In this document: piece by piece, positions 15,871 to 23,879 of the stretch
How positions within the stretch are numbered: the first letter of the stretch is position 1
How the letters are laid out: each line of letters opens with the position of its first letter
Origin: Clostridia bacterium
GTDB lineage: Bacteria; Bacillota; Clostridia; Oscillospirales; Acutalibacteraceae
Assembly (NCBI GenBank): GCA_017554405.1
Contig: JAFZIK010000063.1
Span: 1 to 33,872, forward strand
Direction of reading: 5' to 3'
DNA length: 33,872 nt
Notes under the pieces: generated by a model
Seen by the model: the letters and a program-made list of their open reading frames with translations, nothing else
Database searches by the model: none
What the model was told of the DNA's origin: nothing
Position numbers and translations under genes: made by a program

Positions 15871-16047
15871 ATGAGTCAGGTCAAAGTTAAAGAAAATGAG
15901 TCTCTTGACAATGCTTTGCGCCGTTTCAAAAGGCAGACCGCTAAGGATGGCGTTATTCAGGAAGTTCGCAAGAGAGAGCATTATGAAAAACCCTCTGTAA
16001 AGCGTAAAAAGAAGTCGGAGGCGGCTCGCAAGAGAAAGTTCCGCTGA
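15871..16047 (+). CDS. rpsU: 30S ribosomal protein S21
   Basis: This 58-residue basic protein matches S21: [20 protein letters not shown] at the N-terminus and a Lys/Arg-rich C-terminus ([19 protein letters not shown]). S21 joins the 30S platform near the 16S rRNA 3' end and assists initiation. The start at ATG 15871 follows the very strong GGAGGGAGGG; an in-frame ATG at 15829 lies upstream of that site. A promoter and a terminator flank it, so it is mainly monocistronic. Confidence 0.96.
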   Translation: MSQVKVKENESLDNALRRFKRQTAKDGVIQEVRKREHYEKPSVKRKKKSEAARKRKFR

Positions 16048-16062
16048 TTTATAGCATGAGGC

Positions 16063-16092
16063 AGGCGGTCGCTTTGCGACCGCCTATTTTTT
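16063..16092 (+). terminator. rpsU terminator
   Basis: AGGCGGTCGC-TTT-GCGACCGCCT is a perfect 10-bp stem followed by ATTTTTT. Confidence 0.92.
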
Positions 16093-16108
16093 GATCTGTG
16101 AGGCAATT

Positions 16109-16609
16109 ATGCTTTTAAAACCCCATTTAAAACTAAACCGCATAACCGATATCGAAAAGCGCCACCTTGATATGCTGGGCGTAGGCTGTTTGCTTATCGA
16201 TATAGATAACACCGTTTCAACCGATCACGGCACCGAGCTTGTAGGGGGGCTTTCCCTCTGGATAACAAAAATGCGCGAAGCGGGCGTTAAGCTCTATATT
16301 CTTTCAAACGCGCGCGGCAGCCGCGTTCTGCCCTTTTCAAAAAAGATCGGGCTCGACTATATCGCTCTTTCGATGAAGCCGCTGCCTTTCGGATACTGGC
16401 GCGGCGTGCGGAAAAGCGGCGGAAGCATAAGAAAAACCGCCATAGTTGGCGATCAGATATTTACCGATATTTTAGGCGGCAGGCTCGCGGGGGTAAAGAC
16501 GATTTTGCTTACCCCTATACTGCCCGAAGACAAAATGAGCTTTAAAATAAGGCGTAAACTCGAAAAGTTGGTTTTCAAAATCCACAAGATAGAAGATTTT
16601 AAGGGGTGA
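16109..16609 (+). CDS. yqeG: YqeG family HAD IIIA-type phosphatase
   Basis: A 166-residue HAD phosphatase of the YqeG/GEP4-like group. It has motif I LLIDIDNTVS, motif II ILSNARGSR, the family segment KPLPFGYWRG, and motif IV IVGDQIFTDILGG. Eukaryotic relatives dephosphorylate phosphatidylglycerophosphate; the bacterial role is not settled and the PGP activity is inferred. ATG 16109 is preceded by GTGAGG 5 bases upstream, and the TTG at 16091 lies inside the rpsU terminator. Five bases separate it from the next gene, so the two form a pair. Confidence 0.88.
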   Translation: MLLKPHLKLNRITDIEKRHLDMLGVGCLLIDIDNTVSTDHGTELVGGLSLWITKMREAGVKLYILSNARGSRVLPFSKKIGLDYIALSMKPLPFGYWRGVRKSGGSIRKTAIVGDQIFTDILGGRLAGVKTILLTPILPEDKMSFKIRRKLEKLVFKIHKIEDFKG

Positions 16610-16613
16610 GCGT

Positions 16614-17462
16614 ATGGCGGCAAAATTCGGACCTGCAGGCAATTCGGCAAGTTTTTTTGAAAAAGGGTATAAGCAAACGCTTGATATTCCGCGTTATCTT
16701 ACCGAAATGGGGCTTAACGCCTTTGAGTATCAGTGCGGCAGGGGTGTAAACATAGGCGAAGAAAAGGCGGCGCTGTTCGGCAGTGCCGCAAAAGAGGCGG
16801 GCATTACGCTATCGCTTCACGCGCCTTATTATATCTCGATGTCCTCGGTCGATGAGGAAAAGCGGCTCAACTCGATAAACTATATTTTATCGAGCGCGCG
16901 CGCGGCAAACGCCATGGGCGCCGACCGCATCATAGTCCATACCGGCTCCTGCGGCAAGATAAGCCGCGAGGAGGCGCTCGTTCTCGCAAAGGATACGATG
17001 CGTTTATCGCTTGAGGCGCTCGAGCGCGAAGGGCTTTCGCATATTCACATCTGCCCTGAGACCATGGGCAAGGTGAATCAGCTCGGCACGCTCGATGAGG
17101 TGCTTTCGCTCTGCGAACTTGATGAGCGCCTTATACCCTGCATAGATTTCGGGCACCTTAACGCCCGCGAGCTCGGCTTCTTTAAAACCTTTGCCGATTA
17201 CGAGGGGGTATTCCGCGCAATAGGCGACCGCTTAGGCGAAGAACGGCTTAAAAACTTCCACTCGCATTTTTCAAAGATAGAGTGGACCGCCGGCGGCGAA
17301 AAGCGCCACCTGACCTTTGCCGATACGGTATACGGTCCCGATTTTGAACCCGTTATGGAACTGACCTGTAAATACGGCTGCAACACCCGGTTTATCTGCG
17401 AGTCTGACGGAACCCAGGCGGAAGACGCAAAAACCATGCGGGACTATTACGAGAGTTTATAA
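16614..17462 (+). CDS. Endonuclease IV-like TIM-barrel protein
   Basis: The 282-residue protein has the endonuclease IV (Nfo) fold and most of its metal ligands: H69 in SLHAPYY, H109 in IIVHTGS, E149 in CPETMGK, D178 and H181 in CIDFGHLNA, H216 or H218 in NFHSHFS, H232 and E263 in FICESDG. The Asp preceding the late His in Nfo is replaced here by Glu-Lys-Arg. With a nearly complete trinuclear site it could be an AP endonuclease of base-excision repair or a related sugar isomerase-like barrel; the near match to Nfo spacing favours a nuclease. It directly follows yqeG with a 4-base gap. Confidence 0.82.
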   Translation: MAAKFGPAGNSASFFEKGYKQTLDIPRYLTEMGLNAFEYQCGRGVNIGEEKAALFGSAAKEAGITLSLHAPYYISMSSVDEEKRLNSINYILSSARAANAMGADRIIVHTGSCGKISREEALVLAKDTMRLSLEALEREGLSHIHICPETMGKVNQLGTLDEVLSLCELDERLIPCIDFGHLNARELGFFKTFADYEGVFRAIGDRLGEERLKNFHSHFSKIEWTAGGEKRHLTFADTVYGPDFEPVMELTCKYGCNTRFICESDGTQAEDAKTMRDYYESL

Positions 17463-17478
17463 GATAAACTGAATAACG

Positions 17479-17506
17479 ATACGGCGGGGAAGCTTCCCCG
17501 CCGTAT
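17479..17506. terminator. Bidirectional terminator, 28-base perfect palindrome
   Basis: The 28 bases are identical to their own reverse complement, centred on AAGCTT, and are flanked by T-rich sequence on the plus strand and by the malQ stop codon 3 bases away. It separates convergent genes. Confidence 0.75.
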
Positions 17507-17509
17507 TTG

Positions 17510-18976
17510 TTATCTTGAGTATGTTTCGGTCATTGTTTTTATTTTCTTTGCAAGCGTCTTTGTCGCCGCGCCCTTTTCCATGCGCCAGCGCCAGTTGCCG
17601 AGCGCCGTGCCGGGTGTGTTTATGCGGGCTTTTGAATCAAGCGAAAGCCAGTCCTGCATCTGCACTATAAAAAGGTTTGCTTTAGAGCGCATGCCCGCGC
17701 GGATGATGCTATCGGCAAAATCGTCGCCCGCGGCAAGGTATTCCTTTGCAAAGGATATCTCCCGCTTTTTGCCGTTTTTATACCAGCCGTTAAGGGTATC
17801 GTTATCGTGGGTGCCGATATAGCAGACCGCGTTTTCGCTATACTTGTGCGGCAGATACGCACTGCCGCCCTCCTCCGGCTCAAAGGCAAACTCCAGCACC
17901 TTCATACCGGGAAGCCCCGAATCGGCAAGAAGCTTTCGCACCTCGGGGGTGAGGATGCCGAGATCTTCCGCTATAAAATCGGTGCCGTAAAACCAGGAGG
18001 TTATCATGCGAACAAAATCTATGCCCGGTCCCTTTACCCAGCGTCCGGACTTTGCCGTAACGCTTCCCGCCGGGATCTCCCAATAGCTTTCAAGACCCCT
18101 GAAATGATCTATGCGGATAACGTCGTAAGCCCTTGCCGCCGCGCCTATACGGCGTATCCAGAAGCCGTATCCGTCCTCCTTCAGCTTATCCCAGTCGTAA
18201 ATAGGATTTCCCCAAAGCTGACCGTCGGCTGAAAAGGCGTCGGGCGGAACGCCGGCAACGCATCGCGGGGAACAGTCCTCGTTTAACTTGAAAAACCGGG
18301 CGTTCGCCCAAACGTCCGCCGAATCGTAGGCAACGTATATCGGCATATCGCCGATGATTTTTACGCCGTTTTCGTGCGCGTAGGATTTCAGCGCCTCCCA
18401 CTGCTTAAAAAACAGGAACTGTATGTATATTATTTCATCTATGCGGTCTTTAAGCGCCTGTCGCTTCTTATCGAGCGCCGCGGGATCGCGCCGCCTTATT
18501 TCCTCATCCCATTCATACCACGGCTTCATTCCGAAGTGCTCTTTTAAAGCCGTGTAAAGCGCGTAATCGCCTATCCAGTCGGCGTTATCACGCGCAAATA
18601 CCTTAGCCGCGGCGCCGTCCTTTTTAATACCAGCCCTCGCCGCTTTGGTAAGCAACGGCATACGGGTATGGTAAAGGTGTTCGTAATCCACCCGCTGGGC
18701 GCTTTCGGCGTTTTCAAGGTCGCCCTCTTCAAGCAATCCTTCCTTTTTAAGGATATCAAGATCGATAAAATACGGATTGCCCGCAAAGCTCGATAGGCAC
18801 TGATAGGGCGAATCGCCAAAGCCGGTAGGACCTATCGGCAGTATCTGCCAGTAGCTTTGAGAGGCGCTTTTAAGAAAATCAACAAACTTTATCGCTTCTT
18901 CTCCGAGCGTTCCTATACCGTGGTCGGAGGGCAGAGAAAATATGGGCATAAGTATGCCGCTTGAACGAGTTAACAT
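17510..18976 (-). CDS. malQ: 4-alpha-glucanotransferase (amylomaltase)
   Basis: A 488-residue GH77 enzyme that transfers alpha-1,4-glucan chains in maltodextrin and glycogen metabolism. N-terminal ILMPIFSLPSDHGIGTLGEE and YWQILPIGPTGFGDSPYQ are diagnostic. The catalytic nucleophile lies in VIRIDHFRGLESYW, the acid/base Glu in IAEDLGILTPEV, and the third carboxylate in YIGTHDNDT. The length fits bacterial amylomaltases lacking the long E. coli N-terminal domain. I choose ATG 18976, 8 bases after AAGGG, over the adjacent TTG at 18979. No other sugar-catabolic gene is next to it. Confidence 0.95.
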   Translation of the reverse strand: MLTRSSGILMPIFSLPSDHGIGTLGEEAIKFVDFLKSASQSYWQILPIGPTGFGDSPYQCLSSFAGNPYFIDLDILKKEGLLEEGDLENAESAQRVDYEHLYHTRMPLLTKAARAGIKKDGAAAKVFARDNADWIGDYALYTALKEHFGMKPWYEWDEEIRRRDPAALDKKRQALKDRIDEIIYIQFLFFKQWEALKSYAHENGVKIIGDMPIYVAYDSADVWANARFFKLNEDCSPRCVAGVPPDAFSADGQLWGNPIYDWDKLKEDGYGFWIRRIGAAARAYDVIRIDHFRGLESYWEIPAGSVTAKSGRWVKGPGIDFVRMITSWFYGTDFIAEDLGILTPEVRKLLADSGLPGMKVLEFAFEPEEGGSAYLPHKYSENAVCYIGTHDNDTLNGWYKNGKKREISFAKEYLAAGDDFADSIIRAGMRSKANLFIVQMQDWLSLDSKARINTPGTALGNWRWRMEKGAATKTLAKKIKTMTETYSR

Positions 18977-19045
18977 CAAAACAACCCTTTTTTATGTGAT
19001 AGTTGAATTATACTATCTTTCGCGCCGCTTGGCAATATAAACTTC

Positions 19046-19074
19046 TTGACAACGTTCGTTTTATAGGGCATAAT
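19046..19074 (+). promoter_or_regulatory. Promoter of the TSCPD gene
   Basis: Perfect TTGACA (19046-19051) and CATAAT (19069-19074) with a 17-base spacer. Confidence 0.75.
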
Positions 19075-19094
19075 CTTTACGGAGGATGATAAAA

Positions 19095-19349
19095 ATGAGA
19101 TATTCGTATAAACCGAAGGGCATTTGCGCCTGGCAGATAGATTTTGATATTGATGGCAACGTTGTCAAAAACATTGAATTCAAAGGCGGCTGCAACGGCA
19201 ACCTTAAGGCGATATCAAAGCTTTTGGAGGGGCAAACCGTTGAATATATCGAAACTAAGTTAAAGGGCAACACCTGTGGTATGAAGCCCACCTCCTGCGC
19301 CGATCAGCTTGCAATAGCCGTGCGGAACGCTTACGAAAGCGGCAAATAA
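19095..19349 (+). CDS. TSCPD domain protein (TIGR03905 family)
   Basis: This 84-residue protein carries the Cys-rich TSCPD signature (GNTCGMKPTSCADQLAIAV) plus the GGCNGNL segment, matching the stand-alone TIGR03905 family. The same domain occurs at the C-terminus of some ribonucleotide reductases; the free protein has no established role. GGAGG abuts the ATG at 19086, so ATG 19095, 9 bases further on, is the better start. Its last 19 bases overlap the 3' end of the convergent SLOG-fold gene. Confidence 0.85.
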   Translation: MRYSYKPKGICAWQIDFDIDGNVVKNIEFKGGCNGNLKAISKLLEGQTVEYIETKLKGNTCGMKPTSCADQLAIAVRNAYESGK

Positions 19350-19813
19350 GCGTTGATTATATTTCTTTTCTTTTTTCGGGCATGGCGGAGCGCCGCTTTT
19401 GTTCCGCTTTTACGATTTGCATATTCCTTTTTTTCATCATAATAAAAAACGCAGTATTTACTGCGATCTATCATTTCGCGGTTGCGCCTTAAGTAAACCG
19501 CTTTACCGGCACCGCCTATCTTTTCGGGGTAAAAGGTTTCCTCATAGTTTTTTAAAATATAACCTTTATAACCGTCGTCAATAATTGAATATTCCGCCCG
19601 CACATAAACCCGCTTTATGTGCGGGTATTTTTCTTTTAATCGGGTAACTATTCTGTGGCACAAGCCGTTAAAACTGCTCTTACTGCCGAAAAGAAAGGTA
19701 TCAACACCGTTATTTACTATAAGATTTTCCACTAAAGCGTAAAGAGTATCCTTTAACGCTTCGGTTGCGTTTATTTCCCTGTGACCGATAAAACAACAAA
19801 CATTATTTATCAT
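19331..19813 (-). CDS. SLOG/YspA-like Rossmann-fold protein
   Basis: A 160-residue protein resembling the YspA/DUF1273-like part of the SLOG superfamily, thought to bind nucleotides or nucleotide-derived ligands. It has CCFIGHREI at the N-terminus, a glycine-bearing loop FLFGSKSSFNGLCHRIV, and RNREMIDRSKYCVFYYDEKK in the second half. The C-terminal tail is very basic (about residues 136-153). ATG 19813 is preferred over GTG codons 6 and 9 bases upstream; the ribosome binding site is weak in either case. Some SLOG proteins sense signals in defence systems, but nothing in the surroundings supports that here. Confidence 0.75.
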   Translation of the reverse strand: MINNVCCFIGHREINATEALKDTLYALVENLIVNNGVDTFLFGSKSSFNGLCHRIVTRLKEKYPHIKRVYVRAEYSIIDDGYKGYILKNYEETFYPEKIGGAGKAVYLRRNREMIDRSKYCVFYYDEKKEYANRKSGTKAALRHARKKKRNIINAYLPLS

Positions 19814-19842
19814 ATACACCACGTTTAAATGATTTTTTAATT

Positions 19843-19871
19843 ATTATACATAAAATTTGACATAAAGTAAA
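19843..19871 (-). promoter_or_regulatory. Promoter of the SLOG-fold gene
   Basis: On the minus strand TTTACT (19866-19871) and perfect TATAAT (19843-19848) with a 17-base spacer. It overlaps the opposing promoter at 19857-19885. Confidence 0.55.
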
Positions 19872-19885
19872 TAATTGTTTATCTT
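19857..19885 (+). promoter_or_regulatory. Possible promoter of the XRE regulator
   Basis: Perfect TTGACA (19857-19862) and TATCTT (19880-19885) are 17 bases apart. It overlaps the divergent SLOG-gene promoter, so the two may compete. Confidence 0.5.
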
Positions 19886-19946
19886 TGGAAAATTATAATT
19901 ATACGGTCTGCTTGTTAGAATATCATTGTAAAACGGAGGCGATGAT

Positions 19947-20177
19947 ATGAAAACAGAATTTGCGGACAGGTATATAACTTTGGGACTGAAAATCGCTTAT
20001 TACAGGAAAAAATCAGGATACACACAAGAAGTATTTGCTGAACTTATAGATAAGAGTGTAAACTTTGTGGGTCAGGTTGAAGGTCCCGGCACGGTAAAGG
20101 GCGTATCTCTTGAAACGCTTTTTAAAATGGCGCAGGTGCTTAATATTCCGCCCTCAAAGCTTTTAGAGGATGATTAA
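19947..20177 (+). CDS. XRE-family helix-turn-helix regulator
   Basis: The 76-residue protein is a single Cro/CI-type HTH domain: LKIAYYRKKSGYTQEVFAELIDKSVNFVGQVE forms helices 1 to 4 and SLETLFKMAQVLNIPPSKLLE the last. An unusual Gly-Pro-Gly replaces the usual polar turn after helix 3. There is no sensor domain, so it probably acts as a simple repressor or antitoxin-like regulator. GGAGG precedes ATG 19947 by 8 bases. Its target is unknown; the overlapping promoters just upstream are a plausible site of autoregulation. Confidence 0.85.
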   Translation: MKTEFADRYITLGLKIAYYRKKSGYTQEVFAELIDKSVNFVGQVEGPGTVKGVSLETLFKMAQVLNIPPSKLLEDD

Positions 20178-20186
20178 AGGAAAAAG

Positions 20187-20225
20187 AAAAGGCACGTGAT
20201 GAACAATTCATCACGCGCCGGTTTT
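20187..20225. terminator. Bidirectional terminator between the XRE gene and proC
   Basis: CGTGATGAA-CAA-TTCATCACG within GGC/GCC arms, followed by GGTTTTG on the plus strand and CCTTTTCTTTTT on the minus strand. Confidence 0.82.
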
Positions 20226-20264
20226 GTTCCGCTAAACACAAGGGAGGCAGATAGGAAATCTTAT

Positions 20265-21065
20265 TTATTTTTTGCCGAGTTCAAGGCTTCGCTTATAGGA
20301 TGCCCGGACCGCATCGGCAAAAGCCGAACGCACTTTTCTTTCTTCAAGCACCGCAACGCCCTCAACGGTGGTGCCTTTAGGACTGCAGACCGCCTGTTTT
20401 AATTCTTCAAGGTCCCTGCCGCTTTGGAATGCAAGCTCCGCCGCGCCGAGCAATGTCAGCTCGGCGTATTTTTTTGCCTTTTCGGGGTCTATGCCGCACT
20501 CCGCCGCGCCGCTTGCCAGCGAGTTCATCGTTATATACGCAAACGCCGGACCGCATCCGGTAAGCGCCCCGGCCGCGTCGATATCGCCCTCGTTTATCTC
20601 ATCGCAAAAGCCGGCGGCTTTGAACATCCGGAAAAATTCTTCCTTTTGACTGCTGTTTGCGCCGTCAAACACGCAGAGTATCACGCCCTTGCCAACAAGC
20701 ACCGGGGTGTTGGGCATAAGCCGTATCACGGGGCAGTAAACGCCGGTCTCCTGCCTGACGGTTTCTATCGCTATGCCCGCGGCAATTGTAATTAAAACGT
20801 AATTATCGGTTCTGCTTTTAAGCACCGGCGCGATTTCAGATAGCACCTCGCGGATTATCTGGGGCTTTACCGCAAGCACGATATATTCGCATTCTTTTGC
20901 CACGGTCATATTATCACCGGCGGCGCAATCAAGTTCGTTTGCAAGATCGTCGGCAACACTCTTTGGAACGTTTGAAAGAAGAACGCTGTTTTCGCTTTTT
21001 CGCACCGCGCGCGCCAACGCGCCGCCCATAACGCCGGTCCCTATAAATCCTATTTTATAGCTCAT
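20265..21065 (-). CDS. proC: Pyrroline-5-carboxylate reductase
   Basis: The last step of proline synthesis, reducing pyrroline-5-carboxylate with NAD(P)H. The 266-residue protein begins with the Rossmann motif KIGFIGTGVMGGALARAV and contains VLAVKPQIIREVL, LMPNTPVLVGKG, and the C-terminal GCGPAFAYI and CSPKGTTVEGV signatures. The length is normal. The start lies one base after the proA stop codon, so translation is coupled within a proB-proA-proC operon. Confidence 0.96.
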   Translation of the reverse strand: MSYKIGFIGTGVMGGALARAVRKSENSVLLSNVPKSVADDLANELDCAAGDNMTVAKECEYIVLAVKPQIIREVLSEIAPVLKSRTDNYVLITIAAGIAIETVRQETGVYCPVIRLMPNTPVLVGKGVILCVFDGANSSQKEEFFRMFKAAGFCDEINEGDIDAAGALTGCGPAFAYITMNSLASGAAECGIDPEKAKKYAELTLLGAAELAFQSGRDLEELKQAVCSPKGTTVEGVAVLEERKVRSAFADAVRASYKRSLELGKK

Positions 21066-21066
21066 A

Positions 21067-22320
21067 TTATCTTACCTGTCCGTTTCCGCTTATGATATAT
21101 TTATAGCTTGTAAGTTCAGAAAGTCCCATAGGACCGCGGGCGTGGAGCTTCTGGGTGGAAATGCCCATTTCACAGCCGAGCCCGAACTCGCCGCCGTCGG
21201 TAAAGCGGGTGGAAGCGTTAACGTATACCGCCGCGCTATCCACCTTATCGCAGAATTTTTGCGCCGCCGCGCTGTCTTTTGTTATTATAGCTTCGCTGTG
21301 GTGGGTAGAGTGCGCCGCGATGTGGGCTATCGCCTCATCCACGCCGTTAACTATACCGATCGCCATTATATAATCCGAAAACTCGGTATCAAAATCAAGC
21401 TCGCCGGCAGGTGTGCCGTCTATGATCTTTGCCGCGGCTTTATCGAGCCGAAGTTCAACAGGCGTTTTACCCGCCGCCCTGCGGTCGGCAACCAGCCGTT
21501 TTTCAAGAAGGGGCAGAAATTCATCCGCTATATCTTTATCTATTAGGCATACCTCAGCCGCGTTGCAAACGGAGGGGCGCGAGGTTTTGGCGTTTTCGAT
21601 AATATCGAGCGCCATTTTGAAATCGGCGGTTTTGTGAACGTATATATGGCATATTCCCGTGCCTGTTTCTATGCAGGGAACGGTGGCGTTTTTAAGGCAG
21701 GCGCGTATAAGCCCGGCGCCGCCGCGGGGGATAAGCGCGTCAACAAGCCCGTTTGCGCGCATAAGCTCCTCCGCCGCCTCGCGGGAGGGATCGGGAACTA
21801 AATTTATAAAGTTCTCGTCTATGCCCGCCGCTTTAAGACCTTTCCGCATAGCCGCAACTATCGCCGCCGCCGAACGGTAACTGTCCTTACCCGGCTTTAA
21901 AACGCATACGTTTGAGGATTTAAAGCAAAGCACCGCCGCGTCGGACGTAACGTTCGGGCGGCTTTCAAATATTATCGCTATTACCCCGATAGGGCATGAC
22001 TTTTTACTTATGATAAGCCCGTTTTCGCGGCGAACCTCGGATAAAACCCGCCCGACCGGATCGGGCAGAGCCGCTACCTGCCGCATACCCTCGGTCATAC
22101 CCGAAATGCGGCTTTTATCAAGTTTCAGGCGGTCTATCATAGAAGCGGAAAGCTTGCCCTGTGCCTCGGCAACGTCGATACTGTTTGCCGCTATTATATC
22201 GTCCGCCGCGGAATCTATCGCCGCCGCCATAAGTTCTATGGCGCTGTTTTTCTGTTCTGTGCCGAGCGCCGCGCCGCCCGCGCACTTCTTTGCGCTTATC
22301 AGCATATCTTTTGTAGTCAT
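21067..22320 (-). CDS. proA: Glutamate-5-semialdehyde dehydrogenase
   Basis: The second step of proline synthesis, reducing gamma-glutamyl phosphate. The 417-residue protein is full length, with FESRPNVTSDAAVLCFKSSN, the ALIPRGGAG segment, and the catalytic Cys in RPSVCNAAE. The C-terminal RFTDGGEFGLGCEMGISTQK is diagnostic. Four bases separate it from proB and one from proC. Confidence 0.97.
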   Translation of the reverse strand: MTTKDMLISAKKCAGGAALGTEQKNSAIELMAAAIDSAADDIIAANSIDVAEAQGKLSASMIDRLKLDKSRISGMTEGMRQVAALPDPVGRVLSEVRRENGLIISKKSCPIGVIAIIFESRPNVTSDAAVLCFKSSNVCVLKPGKDSYRSAAAIVAAMRKGLKAAGIDENFINLVPDPSREAAEELMRANGLVDALIPRGGAGLIRACLKNATVPCIETGTGICHIYVHKTADFKMALDIIENAKTSRPSVCNAAEVCLIDKDIADEFLPLLEKRLVADRRAAGKTPVELRLDKAAAKIIDGTPAGELDFDTEFSDYIMAIGIVNGVDEAIAHIAAHSTHHSEAIITKDSAAAQKFCDKVDSAAVYVNASTRFTDGGEFGLGCEMGISTQKLHARGPMGLSELTSYKYIISGNGQVR

Positions 22321-22324
22321 ATCA

Positions 22325-23086
22325 TTATTTCCTTAAAAATTTCGTTCCGGTGGGTTTGCCTTCGGCTATATCGTAAAGCAGATCGGGCTTGCCGCCGTTT
22401 GTTATTATCATATCGATACCCGCGGCGGTAACGAGCTTTGCCGCCTGCAGTTTTGTGAGCATACCGCCCGTGCCTAAACCGGAAGAGGTATCGCCCGCGA
22501 GCGAAGCGACTTCATCCGCGTTTTCTACCACCGATATAAGCTTTGCCTCGCTGTTTTTATGCGGATCGGCGGTATAAAGCCCCTCGATATCGGATAGGAT
22601 TATAAGCAGATCCGCCTTTGCGCTTATTGCCACCAGGGCGGAAAGGGTATCGTTATCGCCTATGCCGAGCTCGGCAGTGGATACGGTATCGTTTTCGTTT
22701 ATTATGGGCAGTGCCTGGAGTTGGAGCAGCCTTGCCAGCGTGTTGGTAAGGTTCTTGTGCTTTACCTCATCCTCAAAATCGTTGGCGGTAAGAAGCATTT
22801 GCGCCACCGTGTGATGATACTCGCCGAAGTATTTATCATACATATACATAAGCTCGCTTTGACCTACCGCTGCCGCCGCCTGCTTCGTGGGTATATCCTC
22901 GGGCTTTGCGCCGAGCCCCAACTTGCCGGCGCCCATACCGATAGCGCCCGAGGAAACGAGGATGACCTCTATCCCCGAGTTTTTAAGGTTTGAAATAACC
23001 TTAGTGAGTTCCTCAAAAGCGCGGATGTTGAGTTTTCCGGTCTTGTGAGCCAGCGTTGAAGTGCCGATCTTTATTACAATTCTCAT
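22325..23086 (-). CDS. proB: Glutamate 5-kinase, short form without PUA domain
   Basis: Catalyses phosphorylation of glutamate, the committed and usually proline-inhibited step. The 253 residues form only the amino-acid-kinase domain: IKIGTSTLAHKTGKLN, VSSGAIGMGAGKLGL, NENDTVSTAELGIGDNDTLS and GTGGMLTKLQAAKL. The C-terminal PUA domain of the E. coli enzyme is absent, as in many Firmicutes. It heads the proBAC operon behind a good promoter. Confidence 0.96.
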   Translation of the reverse strand: MRIVIKIGTSTLAHKTGKLNIRAFEELTKVISNLKNSGIEVILVSSGAIGMGAGKLGLGAKPEDIPTKQAAAAVGQSELMYMYDKYFGEYHHTVAQMLLTANDFEDEVKHKNLTNTLARLLQLQALPIINENDTVSTAELGIGDNDTLSALVAISAKADLLIILSDIEGLYTADPHKNSEAKLISVVENADEVASLAGDTSSGLGTGGMLTKLQAAKLVTAAGIDMIITNGGKPDLLYDIAEGKPTGTKFLRK

Positions 23087-23115
23087 ACGTATCCCCTAAA
23101 AATTAATTATGATAT

Positions 23116-23144
23116 ATAATACTACACTTTTGAAATTAAGTCAA
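23116..23144 (-). promoter_or_regulatory. Promoter of the proBAC operon
   Basis: On the minus strand TTGACT (23139-23144) and TATTAT (23116-23121) are 17 bases apart, 30 bases upstream of the proB start. No riboswitch or T-box fits in this short leader. Confidence 0.7.
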
Positions 23145-23250
23145 TTATAAAAGATTTCTGTAAAAAGCAAAATTTTTTTAATTATCGCACCTTTCGACAG
23201 CATATGACAGACTATATATTATACTATTATAGCGAAGGGGGGTGATAGAA

Positions 23251-23415
23251 ATGAAATACGCAAGGATAGTTAAATCAATAGCAAAAAAACATGGAATTTC
23301 AAAAAGGGAAGTGGATATGCAAATGAGAAAGGCTCTTAAAGAAAGCGGCATTAACTTTTCGCCCGAGGTGATCATAGAAATTGCAACGCAGCAGATCAAA
23401 GACTATTTATCATAA
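23251..23415 (+). CDS. Small Spo0A C-terminal-like protein
   Basis: A 54-residue reading frame from ATG 23251 to TAA 23415, preceded by the strong AAGGGGGGTGA 5 bases upstream. The product is rich in Lys and predicted helical. Its IAKKHGISKREVDMQMRKAL segment resembles part of the DNA-binding C-terminal domain of the sporulation regulator Spo0A, as do many small orphan proteins in Clostridia. It is too short for the full DNA-binding domain, so direct regulation is uncertain. It lies upstream of the HTH gene at 23485 on the same strand. Confidence 0.65.
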   Translation: MKYARIVKSIAKKHGISKREVDMQMRKALKESGINFSPEVIIEIATQQIKDYLS

Positions 23416-23439
23416 TTCGTATAATATATAGTCTATCAT

Positions 23440-23475
23440 CTCCCCGTAAAACAGTTATTCTGTTTTTGCGGGGAG
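23440..23475 (+). promoter_or_regulatory. Hairpin that encloses the ribosome binding site
   Basis: CTCCCCG (23440-23446) pairs with CGGGGAG (23469-23475), and AAAACAG with CTGTTTT inside, around loop TTATT. The right arm contains the GGGGAGG that serves ATG 23485, and there is no T-tract. The structure looks like a translational gate rather than a terminator. Confidence 0.6.
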
Positions 23476-23484
23476 GCGATCTCT

Positions 23485-23727
23485 ATGAACGTTGCGCAGG
23501 CGACCAAAGAAAGAATCGAAGAATTGGCAAATAAAAAGGGAATTAACTTTTGCAAATTGGCAACCGTTTCGGGTATACCTTATACAACTATCAAATCAAT
23601 TATTTACGGTCAAAGCAATAATCCCGGCATTTCAACCATAAAAAAGATATGTGACGGTCTTGAAATATCTATAACCGATTTCTTTGATACAGCGACTTTC
23701 AGAAATCTTGAACAGGAGATCAAATAA
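23485..23727 (+). CDS. XRE-family helix-turn-helix regulator
   Basis: The 80-residue protein is a Cro/CI-type HTH: IEELANKKGINFCKLATVSGIPYTTIKSIIYG spans helices 1 to 4, and ISTIKKICDGLEISITDFFD completes the domain. It is similar to small clostridial XRE regulators of unknown target. The start at ATG 23485 is 8 bases after GGGGAGG, which is buried in the hairpin at 23440-23475, so translation may be conditional. The region 23728-23826 after it holds two further hairpins (ATGTTTT/AAAACAT and ATGCCTC/GAGGCAT) and no gene. Confidence 0.85.
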   Translation: MNVAQATKERIEELANKKGINFCKLATVSGIPYTTIKSIIYGQSNNPGISTIKKICDGLEISITDFFDTATFRNLEQEIK

Positions 23728-23826
23728 GAATAATCTGTATAAACGGATTGGTTTTCTGCATGTTTTTTTGCAAAACATATTCAGAATAACCGTATGCCTC
23801 AGGGCAACGAGGCATATATAGCAGTA

Positions 23827-23865
23827 AAAAAATGACCCGCCGGGGCGATACGCATCCCGGCGGGT
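23827..23865 (-). terminator. Terminator of the EF-G-like gene
   Basis: ACCCGCCGGG and CCCGGCGGGT form a perfect 10-bp stem with an 11-base loop, followed on the minus strand by CATTTTTTTA. Confidence 0.85.
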
Positions 23866-23879
23866 TTAATATTATCGGA

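Noticed and set aside
19331-19813. SLOG-fold gene as part of a defence system
   Set aside because: No effector, nuclease or nucleotide cyclase gene lies beside it; the neighbours are a TSCPD protein and a small XRE regulator, so a defence role would be guesswork.
23087-23180. T-box or riboswitch before proB
   Set aside because: The promoter lies only 30 bases from the proB start, leaving no room for such a leader.
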